From positions 1-64,000 of the forward strand of contig FQWG01000022.1 in assembly GCA_900129595.1 (NCBI GenBank): 64,000 bases of DNA, written 5' to 3'. Below are positions 1 to 8,766 of the stretch, one piece after another (positions within the stretch are counted from its first letter, which is position 1; the number at the start of each line of letters is the position of its first letter). This stretch comes from Flavobacterium frigidimaris (GTDB lineage Bacteria; Bacteroidota; Bacteroidia; Flavobacteriales; Flavobacteriaceae). A program made the translations under genes and the position numbers. The notes under the pieces were generated by a model. The model had not been told where the DNA came from and ran no database searches. It worked only from the letters and a program-made list of their open reading frames with translations.

Positions 1-83
1 TCGGTATTAGTTGATGAAACTACTTCAAAATGTTCTACTAAAAAATCAGGAAGCATAAACTTCAATAGTTCTATAGGGGTCAT
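1..83 (-). CDS. ISAon1-like transposase, N-terminal fragment (cut by window edge)
   Basis: Reading leftwards from the ATG at 83-81, the frame is open to the window edge. It encodes 27 residues beginning MTPIELLKFMLPDFLVEHFE. This opening matches my memory of the N-terminal region protein of ISAon1-family insertion sequences, common in Flavobacterium and Chryseobacterium. Only the first residues are visible, so I cannot tell whether the element is intact or whether a second transposase ORF follows. The right end of the element should lie somewhere in 84-230, but no target duplication can be identified from one end. Confidence 0.6.
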   Translation of the reverse strand, partial: MTPIELLKFMLPDFLVEHFEVVSSTNT

Positions 84-122
84 ATAAAATTCTTATATTA
101 CAAAGTTCTTATTTTATTTTGA

Positions 123-152
123 CATTTCATCCCCAAGTTTTGCACTTCATCC
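123..152. promoter_or_regulatory. Direct repeat CAYTTCATCC, 20-bp period
   Basis: CATTTCATCC (123-132) and CACTTCATCC (143-152) are direct repeats whose starts are exactly 20 bp apart, about two helical turns. This geometry is typical of regulators that bind direct repeats, for example LytTR-type proteins. No gene that starts just beyond it is visible, so it may be an orphan control region left next to the insertion sequence. Function is inferred from geometry only. Confidence 0.35.
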
Positions 153-227
153 TTTCTTTTGAAATTAAATTCTTTGTAAATATAAAGTTCGTACAGACTC
201 GTACACAAGACAATTTGGAATTTTAGT

Positions 228-388
228 TTGGGAATTTCTTATAAAAACAAAACCTTCTCATCTATTTCAGACTGCATTAGGGCGGGAAGCGGTATTCTTT
301 TGCGATACTGTAAAATCTCTTGTAAAGTAACCGATAAGTCTATTGAAAAAGATTTAGCTGACAGCCAAGCCCGCAGGGAAATGCCCAA

Positions 389-389
<1 letters not shown>
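228..389. repeat. Putative dispersed intergenic repeat with inverted ends
   Basis: The stretch starts with TTTGGGAATTTC and ends with GAAATGCCCAAA, terminal inverted repeats with one mismatch. Read on the minus strand it opens TTTGGGCATTTCCCTGCGGG and continues into a GGCTGTCAGCTAAATC block. This resembles a GGGC..TTCCC..CGGG..GGGCT..GCTA dispersed repeat I recall from intergenic regions of many Bacteroidota genomes. An open frame through it (228-467) has no protein-like features and I do not call it a gene. Confidence 0.45.
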
Positions 390-420
<31 letters not shown>

Positions 421-846
421 CTATCTTTCTGAAATGGTTTGTGAAATTTTCTCTCCCAGCTCTTTAAATTTTTCATAGGTTTCATTAGAAACTAATTCTT
501 TATCAATATTTACTTTGAGCTTATCTTTTTTTAATATAAAAGAATAGGCTGTTTCGCTTTTGGTGTCTTTTTTCCAAATTTTAGTGTCACCATCAGTTGA
601 AAGTAAATTGTTGTCTAAATTATCAGATAATAATTTTTCCAGTTTTTTTCTTTTAATGGCATCAAAACTTGCGGTTAAAGAATAAGAGTCGTCTGAAACT
701 GAAACAGAAACGGAGGTTGTTGTGGTTCTTGTCTGTTTAGAAGGTGCTTTTGCAACTGTTGTCGTATTTCCTGAAGTGGCAACTGCCGTTTGTGCTTGAA
801 CGAGAGTTACCCAAACAAACACGGTTATGAATAAAATGATTTTCAT
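421..846 (-). CDS. Small exported protein of a two-component operon
   Basis: This 141-residue protein has a clear Sec signal peptide (residues 1-18, ending LVQAQ). A Thr/Ser/Val-rich stretch follows (about 22-52), then a Lys/Glu/Asp-rich C-terminal half. No lipobox and no later membrane segment are seen, so it should be periplasmic. I do not recognise a family. It is the third gene of a minus-strand operon, 19 bp after the response regulator, so it may be a target or an accessory sensor of that system; this is inference from position. Confidence 0.75.
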   Translation of the reverse strand: MKIILFITVFVWVTLVQAQTAVATSGNTTTVAKAPSKQTRTTTTSVSVSVSDDSYSLTASFDAIKRKKLEKLLSDNLDNNLLSTDGDTKIWKKDTKSETAYSFILKKDKLKVNIDKELVSNETYEKFKELGEKISQTISER

Positions 847-865
847 AAGTAAAAGTTTTAAATTA

Positions 866-1564
866 TTATTCGTCTTTGCTATTAAACTGAAAGCCTAAGC
901 CCCTTATGCTTGGAATTGAAATATTTGGGTCTTTACTAAAATATTTGCGTAGACGGCTGATGAAAACGTCCATGCTTCGTCCTGAAAAGAAGTCGTCGTT
1001 ACCCCAGATTTCTTTCAATATATCTTCTCTTTTGACTAGTTTATTTTTATTGGCATATAAAAATTGAATCAACTGTGCATCTTTTTCGGTAATTCGGTGT
1101 GTGATTTCTTCATGGGTAAGCGTATAATTATCCCGGTCAAAAATATAAGTGCCAATAGAAAATACCAATGCCTCCTGTGGAATTCCTACAACAGGCTTTT
1201 GGCTTCTTTTCAATATGTTTTGAATCCGCAAAATCAATTCCTCGACTTCAAAAGGTTTCACTACATAATCATCGGCGCCAAGTCGCAGCCCTTTGATTTT
1301 GTCTTCTTTCAGGCTTTTTGCTGTTAAAAATATAAAAGGCGTTTCCGGATAGTTATCAATAATATTTTCAGCAAGGGTAAAGCCATCCATGTGAGGCATC
1401 ATGACATCCAAAACACAGATATCCGGTTTGGTGTCCGAAAAATTTTTCAAAGCTTCCTTACCATCCTTTGCCCATGTTACCGTGAATCCTGAAAATTCAA
1501 GATATTGCTTTAATATAGAAGCGTAGTCAAAATCATCTTCTGCTAGTAAAATATGCTGTTTCAT
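866..1564 (-). CDS. OmpR/PhoB-family response regulator
   Basis: 232 residues, the usual length of an OmpR-type regulator. The receiver domain (1-115) shows the acidic pair D10/D11, phosphoacceptor D53 (in VLDVMMP), T81 and K103 (in KPF). The C-terminal winged-helix DNA-binding domain occupies about 135-230, with the typical end SIRGLGFQF. The start codon overlaps the stop of the upstream kinase gene (ATGA at 1564-1561), which implies translational coupling. It resembles RprY of Bacteroides. It probably binds the TTAACC repeats in the divergent promoter region (2982-3126). Confidence 0.93.
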   Translation of the reverse strand: MKQHILLAEDDFDYASILKQYLEFSGFTVTWAKDGKEALKNFSDTKPDICVLDVMMPHMDGFTLAENIIDNYPETPFIFLTAKSLKEDKIKGLRLGADDYVVKPFEVEELILRIQNILKRSQKPVVGIPQEALVFSIGTYIFDRDNYTLTHEEITHRITEKDAQLIQFLYANKNKLVKREDILKEIWGNDDFFSGRSMDVFISRLRKYFSKDPNISIPSIRGLGFQFNSKDE

Positions 1565-2886
1565 ATTGGAATTGTAATTGTGAATAAAGATCCCTTGCTT
1601 TCTTGGCTTAAAACGGTGATAGTTCCGCCATAAGTTTCGACCAGCTGTTTGATATAAAATAGTCCAAGACCAAGGCCTTTGCTATTGTGGATATTTCCTT
1701 TTTCGACTCTGTAGAATTTATCAAAAATGGAAGCTTGCTCCTGAATTGGAATTCCTTTTCCGTTGTCTTTTACGGAGAGTATAAAGTCTTTGGCTGTTAT
1801 CTTTAAGTCTGCTTCGATTTTGTCAGCGCCATATTTTACTGCATTGTCTAATAAATTTATTAAAATGGTGTTCAGATGAAAACGATCCATCGGAATGCTG
1901 AAAGCTTCTTTTAGACTTGTAAATTCAATAGCCACGTCTAGTTTTGAAAGCTTGAAATCGTCAATCATGTCCTTAATTTCTTCATCAGTAATCTGAATGA
2001 TGCTTTTATTGGCAATAGGCATAACAGCAACTTCTGTGACTTGGCGAAACAATTTTTGCAGTCTCTCATTTTGCCTTGCAATCATCGCGAGGGTGTTTTT
2101 ATAATGTTCGGGGCTCATTTGCTCATCCTTTCGCTGCAATGTTTTTATGGCAATATCCATTGTGGCAAGCGGCGTTTGAAATTCATGTGTAATATTATTC
2201 ACAAAGTCCGTTTTGATATCGGCAATTCGCTTTTGGGTAATCAGGTTTTTTATTGACATATAATGTAGGAAAACTACAAATGCCATCAGTATTACCGAAA
2301 AGAGTAATAGACCTGTCATTTTAGAGATAATAGTTTGCTGTAATTTATCAAAACCATAAAAGCGGTTACTTTTTACAATCATCGAAAGTTCGGCGTCACT
2401 ATCTTTATTCTCCCAGCGTCCCATAGAAGAGAGGTTTTGATTTTCCTTTAAGGTATCATTGGCTAAGATCATTATTTTTCCATTAAATAAAGTATCTGTT
2501 TTTTTATGATCTATGAGTATTATCTGGTTGAGATAAATGGAATAATCAATATCATAATCTCCGGTTTGCGCCATTTTTTTCATATAGATTTTCGTGGCAG
2601 TAGAAAGCGAATCTTTTTTGATACTAAGATATTTAATAAAATTTTGCTTTGTTGCTTTTCCTTTTAAATACTGTTTTGCATATTCTCTGGAACGTGTTGT
2701 CCAGGTATCGTTCAGATTCTCCCATTCTTCAGTATCTTCAAGACGGGCAATTTGCTTTTTAATAGCATTATTTACTTCCTTTTCATTTAATTGATAAGTA
2801 TTGTAGATAAAATAGCCTTGTATGGCAGTCAGGGCAATTACTGTCAGAATACAGGCACCAATCAAGAGCATTATTTTTCTTTTCAT
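1561..2886 (-). CDS. Membrane sensor histidine kinase (RprX-like)
   Basis: 441 residues. One transmembrane helix lies at about 5-25, followed by an extracytoplasmic sensor of about 160 residues, and a second helix lies at about 190-210. The HisKA domain carries the H-box NNITHEFQTPLATMD with the phosphorylated His near residue 235. The HATPase_c domain shows an N-box (NLLDNAVKYG) and G-boxes (DNGKGIP, GLGLGLFYIKQ). First gene of the kinase/regulator/exported-protein operon and divergent from the TonB-dependent receptor gene. The ligand is not evident. Related to RprX-type kinases by layout; this assignment is approximate. Confidence 0.93.
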   Translation of the reverse strand: MKRKIMLLIGACILTVIALTAIQGYFIYNTYQLNEKEVNNAIKKQIARLEDTEEWENLNDTWTTRSREYAKQYLKGKATKQNFIKYLSIKKDSLSTATKIYMKKMAQTGDYDIDYSIYLNQIILIDHKKTDTLFNGKIMILANDTLKENQNLSSMGRWENKDSDAELSMIVKSNRFYGFDKLQQTIISKMTGLLLFSVILMAFVVFLHYMSIKNLITQKRIADIKTDFVNNITHEFQTPLATMDIAIKTLQRKDEQMSPEHYKNTLAMIARQNERLQKLFRQVTEVAVMPIANKSIIQITDEEIKDMIDDFKLSKLDVAIEFTSLKEAFSIPMDRFHLNTILINLLDNAVKYGADKIEADLKITAKDFILSVKDNGKGIPIQEQASIFDKFYRVEKGNIHNSKGLGLGLFYIKQLVETYGGTITVLSQESKGSLFTITIPI

Positions 2887-2981
2887 CCGTCTTTAAAGTT
2901 TTAATTCGCAAAGCAAATCAGTTCGGTTTGTTAAGGCAAAGCTATCGCATTTTGGGCTTTTTTGATTTTAAAAAGCGGGCA

Positions 2982-3126
2982 TTAACCCTACGTTAACCAA
3001 ATTTATAAACAATAAGCCAGACAAAAGCATGTCCTGACTGAAATGTCTTTTGCGAAGAACTTTTTGTGTTTACTGTTCGTTTTGTGCCTTCTGGGGGTTT
3101 AACCCTTCATTAACCCTCTGTTAACC
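2982..3126. promoter_or_regulatory. TTAACC direct-repeat operators at 11-bp spacing
   Basis: TTAACC occurs at 2982 and 2993, and again at 3099, 3110 and 3121; within each group the starts are exactly 11 bp apart. The wider unit is TTAACCCTnnn. Tandem hexamers with an 11-bp period are the classic site of OmpR/PhoB-family dimers. The boxes lie in the 297-bp gap between the kinase operon and the receptor gene. The natural reading is autoregulation plus control of the receptor by the adjacent regulator. The geometry is seen; the binding is inferred. Confidence 0.7.
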
Positions 3127-3183
3127 ATTTTCGAAAAATGATTTGCAGAGCTTTGTCCCAGATAAATCATCAAACAATCATCA

Positions 3184-5580
3184 ATGAAAAAATTAATCAT
3201 GTTACTGTTGTGGGGGTCTTTTGCGGGATATTCCCAGGAAATTTCCCTATCTGGAAAGGTAGTTGACGGTTCTAATCAAGCCGTACCTTTCGCAGATGCA
3301 CTGCTTTTGCAGGCAAAAGATTCTGTAAGCTATAAGACGGCACAGACAAATGAATCGGGAGATTTTTATTTTACAGGTATCGCAAAAGGGGATTATCTGA
3401 TTAAAATAAAAACTATTGGATTTGAAGAATATTACCAAAAGATAAAATTGCAAAAAGATACAATATTGGATGTACTTTCTATAAAAGAAATTTCAAATAA
3501 TCTGGATAATGTGACGGTTACTTCAAAAAGACCTATTGTAAAACGACAGGTCGACAGGCTTGAGTTTGGCGTCGAAAATTCCTCTCTTGCTTCAAACAAT
3601 GCGTGGGAGATTCTGGGGAAAACTCCCGGAGTAATAACCAGTTCGGGAGGAGCAATAAGTATTCGCGGCAGCCAGAGTATTTTGGTAACTATCAATGACA
3701 AGAAAGTCTATCTTAGTGGGGAAGAATTAAAGCAGTTTTTAGAAAGTACCAACGGCGAGGAAGTAAAATCGATAGAGGTGATCACCAATCCGCCTGCAAA
3801 ATACGAAGCACAGGGAAGTGCCGTTTTAAATATCAAATTAAAAAAGAACGTAGCACAAGGATATAAAGGATCTCTTAACACTGCGTACATACAATCGATG
3901 TATCCAAAGGGGATCGCGTCTGTAAACCAGTTTTATAAAGACAAAAAATTATCGCTGGAAGGAAGGTATGGCTTTGGTTCTGGTGTGTACGTCAATGAGG
4001 GTATTGATGTAGTACAATATTTAAAAGAAGATCGGTCAGTCGATTCCCGCTGGGAAAGTATCATGACACGTAAGTCAAAGTCGCTGGCACAGCATTCTTA
4101 TCGTCTTCAGGCTTCTTATGAAATTGATTCACTAAATACGATTGCCATTGGCGCTACCGGATTTATAGGAAAGAAACAAGTGGGGGATTTTACTGTACCA
4201 ACGTTTATTTATGGAGGGAATGGCGTTTTGGATTCGCTTTATGTAACCCGAAACAATCGAAGAAATCCTTTAACGAACAATGCCTATAATATGTCTTTTG
4301 AACATTTGTTTAGCGAAAAAGAAAAAGTGTCTGTGGCAGCAGATTATACTGAATACTGGCGCCAGGAACGTCAGGATATTGCTTCTGCATTTTCGCTTCC
4401 TGAACAGGATCCTTATCGCAGTGGACGTTTTATCAGTGATAATGTGCAGAACATTCAACTTTTTTCAGCACAGGCAGATTATTCAAATGAAAATCACGGT
4501 ACTCTGGAGGCGGGGCTAAAATTTGGGAACGTAAAAGCGGAAAGCAATCTTGACTACAAAGACGAAATTGATGGCAGTTTTGTGAATAATCCCAACAGAA
4601 CCAGTCTTTTTCTTTATGATGAATCGATATTGGCAGGTTATGGGAGTTATAATAAAGAATTTGGAAAATGGAGTTTTAAGACTGGATTACGTGGCGAATA
4701 TACAGCCCTGAAAGGAAACTCAGTTACAACTGCTGAAGTCAACGAACAGCATTATTTCAAGCTTTTTCCAACATTTTATGGACTTTATAAAGCCGCCGAA
4801 GGGCATGAAATAGGACTCTCTTACGGCAAAAGAATTACGCGACCGCAATACAGCAGATTGAACCCGTTTCGTTCTTATTACAATTCTTATTCTTATTTTA
4901 TGGGCGATCCAAAATTGCTGCCTACAATCAGTCATAACCTTAATTTGCTTTATACGCTGAAAAATAAATACAATTTTGATCTTTTTTATCGCCTTGAGAA
5001 AAATCCTTCGATGGAAATTTCGTATCAGGAATATGATACCAAAATGTTGGTATATCACTTTACAAATATTAAAAAAGATTTTGCCTTTGGTCTGGAGTTT
5101 AACACCAACCTTACTTTGTACGATTTCTGGGAATCCGGAATCCAGGCCGGATTGAGCTATGTCGAAGATCGTTTTCAGGGAAGAGATGGCAATTTATACA
5201 AAAACGGAAAACCAACTTATAATACAAGTATCAGCAACCGTTTTGTGCTCAACAAAAAGAAAGACCTGAATGCAGAACTGAACTTTCAGTACAATTCTTC
5301 ATCAGTGCAGGGAACTTTTGTTTTCAGTCAGACCTTTAATCTTTCTGCTGCGATCCGCAAGAAAATATGGGCAGGAAGTGGAGAAGTATATGTCATCATT
5401 TCGGATATTTACCGCGGTGAAAAAGAAAAAGTCGTTACAAATTATGCTGATCAGTACAATTATTTTAAGTCGTATGGCGATAGTCAAAGCATAAGATTAG
5501 GCTTCCGTTATAACTTTGGAAATCAGAATCTGGTAAGTAAAAAGAAGGAGTCCGAGACGGAAGAACAGAAACGACTATAA
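3184..5580 (+). CDS. TonB-dependent receptor, outer-membrane beta-barrel family
   Basis: 798 residues. Signal peptide at 1-18 (ends FAGYSQ). A carboxypeptidase-regulatory-like beta-sandwich (about 20-105) is followed by a plug domain (about 120-215, with ISIRGSQSILVTINDKKVYL and VKSIEVITNPPAKYEAQG). A long beta-barrel of alternating aromatic/polar strands fills the rest. Unlike SusC proteins it has no SusD partner and no C-terminal Phe; it ends in a charged Lys/Glu tail. It belongs to the family often annotated as outer membrane beta-barrel protein / TonB receptor. The substrate is unknown. It is divergent from a two-component operon and has the TTAACC repeats upstream, so it is probably a regulated target. 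Confidence 0.88.
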   Translation: MKKLIMLLLWGSFAGYSQEISLSGKVVDGSNQAVPFADALLLQAKDSVSYKTAQTNESGDFYFTGIAKGDYLIKIKTIGFEEYYQKIKLQKDTILDVLSIKEISNNLDNVTVTSKRPIVKRQVDRLEFGVENSSLASNNAWEILGKTPGVITSSGGAISIRGSQSILVTINDKKVYLSGEELKQFLESTNGEEVKSIEVITNPPAKYEAQGSAVLNIKLKKNVAQGYKGSLNTAYIQSMYPKGIASVNQFYKDKKLSLEGRYGFGSGVYVNEGIDVVQYLKEDRSVDSRWESIMTRKSKSLAQHSYRLQASYEIDSLNTIAIGATGFIGKKQVGDFTVPTFIYGGNGVLDSLYVTRNNRRNPLTNNAYNMSFEHLFSEKEKVSVAADYTEYWRQERQDIASAFSLPEQDPYRSGRFISDNVQNIQLFSAQADYSNENHGTLEAGLKFGNVKAESNLDYKDEIDGSFVNNPNRTSLFLYDESILAGYGSYNKEFGKWSFKTGLRGEYTALKGNSVTTAEVNEQHYFKLFPTFYGLYKAAEGHEIGLSYGKRITRPQYSRLNPFRSYYNSYSYFMGDPKLLPTISHNLNLLYTLKNKYNFDLFYRLEKNPSMEISYQEYDTKMLVYHFTNIKKDFAFGLEFNTNLTLYDFWESGIQAGLSYVEDRFQGRDGNLYKNGKPTYNTSISNRFVLNKKKDLNAELNFQYNSSSVQGTFVFSQTFNLSAAIRKKIWAGSGEVYVIISDIYRGEKEKVVTNYADQYNYFKSYGDSQSIRLGFRYNFGNQNLVSKKKESETEEQKRL

Positions 5581-5685
5581 TAAAAAGAAGTGGCTACAGG
5601 ATTCTGATTGTCATTTTCTTTTGGGAATGATCTTTTAAAAACAAAATAAAAAAGACTGTTTTAAATTAGGTGTTGATGGATTGCT

Positions 5686-5693
5686 TAGCTTTG
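5686..5693 (+). promoter_or_regulatory. -7 promoter box TAGCTTTG
   Basis: Exact match to the Bacteroidota TAnnTTTG -7 box, 26 bp upstream of the ATG at 5720. It lies inside the longer open frame that begins with TTG at 5681, which argues for the downstream start. No clear TTG -33 element is seen. Confidence 0.5.
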
Positions 5694-5719
5694 TACTATG
5701 CACCAAAAACTTTATTGTC

Positions 5720-6697
5720 ATGCCGATAATTGAACAATCAGAATATAATTTTCCTGCTATTATTTATCGCAACAGGCATATTTCTACTATTTATGCTGCT
5801 TTGTTTAAAAGATTTGATGCGCCTGGATATACAAGGGAAAAACGTGAATTAAGTGACGGAGATTTTATCAATATTGATTTTATTCTAAATGATCCTAAAA
5901 AGGCAGTTATTTTATGTCATGGTCTCGAGGGAGATTCCCGCAGAACGTACAATAATAGTTGTGCGGCTTATTTTCAGCAGAAAGGGTTTTCAGTTTTTGC
6001 CTGGAACAATCGCACCTGTGGAGGAGAAATGAACCGTCTTCCAAGGCTTTATCATCACGGTGCAGTTGATGATCTTGATGAAGTGGTTCAGTTTGTTTTG
6101 CAAAAAGGATTTGAAGAAGTTTACATGATCGGATATTCAATGGGAGGTGTTCAGCTTCTGAATTATCTTGGCTGGTCAAAAATTGATGAACGCATAAAAG
6201 CAGCAGTTTCTATTTCAGTGCCAACTCATATTGCAACGAGCGCTGCTGTGCTCAAACAAGGTTTTAACAGGGTTTATTTAAAGAATTTTACAATTGATAT
6301 TAAAAAAAAGCTGAAATACAAAGCGGCACAGTTTCCTGATTTTATAAACCGTGATCAGATCGATAAAATTACTTCTTTTGATGAAGTTGATCATTATTTT
6401 ACGGCACCGCTGCATGGTTTTGCAAGCCGGGATGATTATTATCAGCGTGTATCTCCGGAATTTTCCCTTAAAAATATTACGACTCCGGTTTTAATTATTA
6501 ACTCTCTTGATGATCCTTTTTTAGGAGAAAGATGTTATCCCAGAGCTATAGCACAGGACAGCGAATATGTTTATCTGGAAACCCCAAAATATGGCGGTCA
6601 TTGTGCTTTTCCTTTGCGTAATTCTACGTATTCTTATGCAGAAAAAAGAGCATATGAATTTTTTACCTGCAAACCTGTAGCTGTTTTTAAGGCGTAA
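5720..6697 (+). CDS. YheT-like alpha/beta hydrolase
   Basis: 325 residues from the ATG at 5720. The in-frame TTG at 5681 is rejected because a promoter box overlaps it. The alpha/beta-hydrolase fold is shown by an HGLEGDS oxyanion-region motif, the nucleophile elbow GYSMGG with S140, an Asp in NSLDDPFL and the catalytic His H294 in GGHCAF. This pattern and length fit the YheT/YbbA-like (ABHD1/3) group of cytoplasmic carboxylic-ester hydrolases. No signal peptide. The substrate is unknown. It stands alone between the receptor and a Crp/Fnr regulator. Confidence 0.85.
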   Translation: MPIIEQSEYNFPAIIYRNRHISTIYAALFKRFDAPGYTREKRELSDGDFINIDFILNDPKKAVILCHGLEGDSRRTYNNSCAAYFQQKGFSVFAWNNRTCGGEMNRLPRLYHHGAVDDLDEVVQFVLQKGFEEVYMIGYSMGGVQLLNYLGWSKIDERIKAAVSISVPTHIATSAAVLKQGFNRVYLKNFTIDIKKKLKYKAAQFPDFINRDQIDKITSFDEVDHYFTAPLHGFASRDDYYQRVSPEFSLKNITTPVLIINSLDDPFLGERCYPRAIAQDSEYVYLETPKYGGHCAFPLRNSTYSYAEKRAYEFFTCKPVAVFKA

Positions 6698-6961
6698 TAG
6701 ATTATTTTTTTTATTTTCTGATTTGGCAAAGATGAGCTTTTGAGAATATAAAATTTGAGCCGTAAAGCAAGTAGAAGCCATCTTTTTTACTGATAAAGGC
6801 AATGCGATATTAAAATAGTCTGATTGAAATTGAAGATATCTTGAATTGCAAAGAAAATGCACTCTAAAACTAATCAGTCATAATAATGACATCTGAAAAG
6901 TTTAAATTTTAAGATGTTTTTTTGCTGTAAAAAAGAGAGTAACTCCAAAAAAATAATTTTC

Positions 6962-6969
6962 TAACTTTG
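6962..6969 (+). promoter_or_regulatory. -7 promoter box TAACTTTG next to a start codon
   Basis: Exact TAnnTTTG match that ends only 4 bp before the ATG at 6974. Transcription should begin at or within a few bases of the start codon, giving a leaderless or nearly leaderless message for the Crp/Fnr gene. If translation starts at a later ATG (7038) the leader would be normal. Confidence 0.5.
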
Positions 6970-6973
6970 TCGA

Positions 6974-7549
6974 ATGCACGTACAACTATTAAAACTCATT
7001 TCTAAAGACACACTACTTTCTGAAAAAGAGAAGGAGATGTGCGGACAGTATTTTGAGCCTGTATTTTTATCAAAAAATTATATTCTTGAAGAAGAAGGAA
7101 AAATTCCGAAATACTTGTATTTTGTTGTATCGGGGTTTGTACGGCTTTTTCACTACAATAGCAAAGGCAATGAAGTTACCACAAACATCAATTGTCCAAC
7201 CGGATTTATTACATCATACATGCATTTCATCAACCAAACAAAATCCGATGAAAATCTGGAATGTGTTACAGAATGTGAGTTGCTTAGAATTACCAAAACC
7301 AATCTGGATGTATTAATGGGGCAAAGTATGGTTTTTAAAGATTTCAGTATTTTGGTTTTTCAGCAGGCATTGGGTTATCATGAAAACCGCTCCAAAGAAC
7401 TGGCAATGCTTACAGCAGAAGAACGATACCGTAAATTAATGAAAGACTTCCCGGACATATTGCACAACGTTCCTTTGCATTATATCGCTTCGTTTTTGGG
7501 AATGAATCCTAAAAGTTTAAGCAGGATACGCAAAGAAATCATTAGGTAA
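6974..7549 (+). CDS. Crp/Fnr-family transcriptional regulator
   Basis: 191 residues, typical of the short Bacteroidota members. A cyclic-nucleotide-binding-like beta-roll covers about 20-120 (LEEEGKIPKYLYFVVSGFVR). A dimer helix follows, then a short helix-turn-helix near the C-terminus (HYIASFLGMNPKSLSRIRKE). Residues for cAMP binding are not obvious. The next gene, 63 bp downstream on the same strand, encodes an SDR-type reductase and is the likely target; this pairing is common in the group as far as I recall. A second in-frame ATG at 7038 follows a purine-rich AGAAGGAG and could be the true start. Confidence 0.85.
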   Translation: MHVQLLKLISKDTLLSEKEKEMCGQYFEPVFLSKNYILEEEGKIPKYLYFVVSGFVRLFHYNSKGNEVTTNINCPTGFITSYMHFINQTKSDENLECVTECELLRITKTNLDVLMGQSMVFKDFSILVFQQALGYHENRSKELAMLTAEERYRKLMKDFPDILHNVPLHYIASFLGMNPKSLSRIRKEIIR

Positions 7550-7612
7550 CATTTGTGAGGTAGTTTAGAAAAAGCAATTCTCAATTTTGTGTCATCATTT
7601 AAAAATAAAAAT

Positions 7613-8626
7613 ATGGCACAGAAAAAATTAGCATTGGTCACGGGAGCAAACGGACATTTGGGCAATAACTTAGTGAGATTGCTGATTGAAAAAGATATTC
7701 CTGTTAGGGCTTCGGTTCGTAATATAAAAAATAAGGAACCCTTTGCAGGATTAAATTGTGAGGTGGTGCAGGCAGATATTACCGACAAACAATCCCTGAT
7801 AAGCGCATTGCAGGGTGTTGAAGTTTTTTATGCAGTGGGAGCAGCATTTAAACTTTGGGCAAAAGATCCGAAAAAAGAAATTTATGATATAAACCTTGAG
7901 GGAACAAAAAACACTATAGAAGCCGCAGTTGCCGCAGGCGTAAAGCGTATTGTCTATGTGAGTTCTATCGCAGCAACAGATTTTTCGAAACTTCCCATAA
8001 AGGAAAGTAACGGTTACAATCCGGATCGCAGGGACATGTATTTCAATTCTAAAAATGACGGTGAGCAATTAGCCTTTGAATTAGCAAAAAAAAACAATAT
8101 CGAGCTGGTTGCCGTTTTGCCCTCGGCAATGATTGGCAGTAAAGCGTTTGCGCCTTTAAGTGTTTCGTATAACATCATTGACCTGATTTTGAAAAAGCAA
8201 ATTCCTGTTGAAACCAGAATCACCCTGAATTGGATAGATGTAAAAGACGTTGCCGAAGGCTGTTATCTGGCAGCAACAAAAGGTAAAAATGGCGAACGTT
8301 ATATTTTGGCAAACGAAAAATGCATGTCAATAAAAGACACGACCAAAATTGCACAGGAACTTTTTCCCGAACTGAAAATAAAACTTCCAATAGCAGTTCC
8401 TAAAGCAGGCTTGTTTGTGGCTGCCTGGTTTATGGAATTAGCAGGTAAACTACAAGGGAAAGCCCCTTTGATTACCAGAAAAGACATTGCAATGTTCTCC
8501 GGTTTGCAACAAGACTTTGAGATTTCTAAAGCACGAAAAGAATTGGGTTTTAATCCTAAAAACTCAAAACAAGTAGTAAAAGAAGCAATGTATTATTTGC
8601 AGGATAATAAAGAGCGTTTTTACTAG
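7613..8626 (+). CDS. NAD(P)-dependent extended-SDR reductase/epimerase
   Basis: 337 residues from ATG 7613; an in-frame GTG at 7589 would add eight unlikely residues. The N-terminal Rossmann motif TGANGHLGNN binds the dinucleotide. The catalytic Tyr/Lys pair is in YFNSK, after a VSSIAA Ser block. The overall look is that of dihydroflavonol-4-reductase-like members of the NAD-dependent epimerase/dehydratase family. Cytoplasmic; substrate unknown. Probably controlled by the Crp/Fnr protein just upstream. A strong hairpin terminator follows the stop codon. Confidence 0.87.
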   Translation: MAQKKLALVTGANGHLGNNLVRLLIEKDIPVRASVRNIKNKEPFAGLNCEVVQADITDKQSLISALQGVEVFYAVGAAFKLWAKDPKKEIYDINLEGTKNTIEAAVAAGVKRIVYVSSIAATDFSKLPIKESNGYNPDRRDMYFNSKNDGEQLAFELAKKNNIELVAVLPSAMIGSKAFAPLSVSYNIIDLILKKQIPVETRITLNWIDVKDVAEGCYLAATKGKNGERYILANEKCMSIKDTTKIAQELFPELKIKLPIAVPKAGLFVAAWFMELAGKLQGKAPLITRKDIAMFSGLQQDFEISKARKELGFNPKNSKQVVKEAMYYLQDNKERFY

Positions 8627-8643
8627 AAAAATCTTAAAAACAA

Positions 8644-8679
8644 AAAGCCTGAAAACCCAGAGATTTTCAGGCTTTCTTT
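8644..8679. terminator. Bidirectional rho-independent terminator
   Basis: Perfect 12-bp stem AAAGCCTGAAAA / TTTTCAGGCTTT with an 8-base loop, flanked by T-rich DNA on both strands. It sits between the convergent reductase and sigma-factor genes, so it can serve both. The same 12-bp stem is reused at 25299-25330. Confidence 0.88.
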
Positions 8680-8766
8680 ATTGAAATTTTTCCTAATAAA
8701 AGTCTTGTTTACAAAGACGAGAAATTATTGGTATACGCTTAAAATCAGGAAAGAATTTATAATGCG

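Noticed and set aside
6698..6973. Gap of 276 bp between the hydrolase and Crp/Fnr genes
   Set aside because: Searched for a small gene or RNA; apart from the TAACTTTG box at its right end nothing could be supported.
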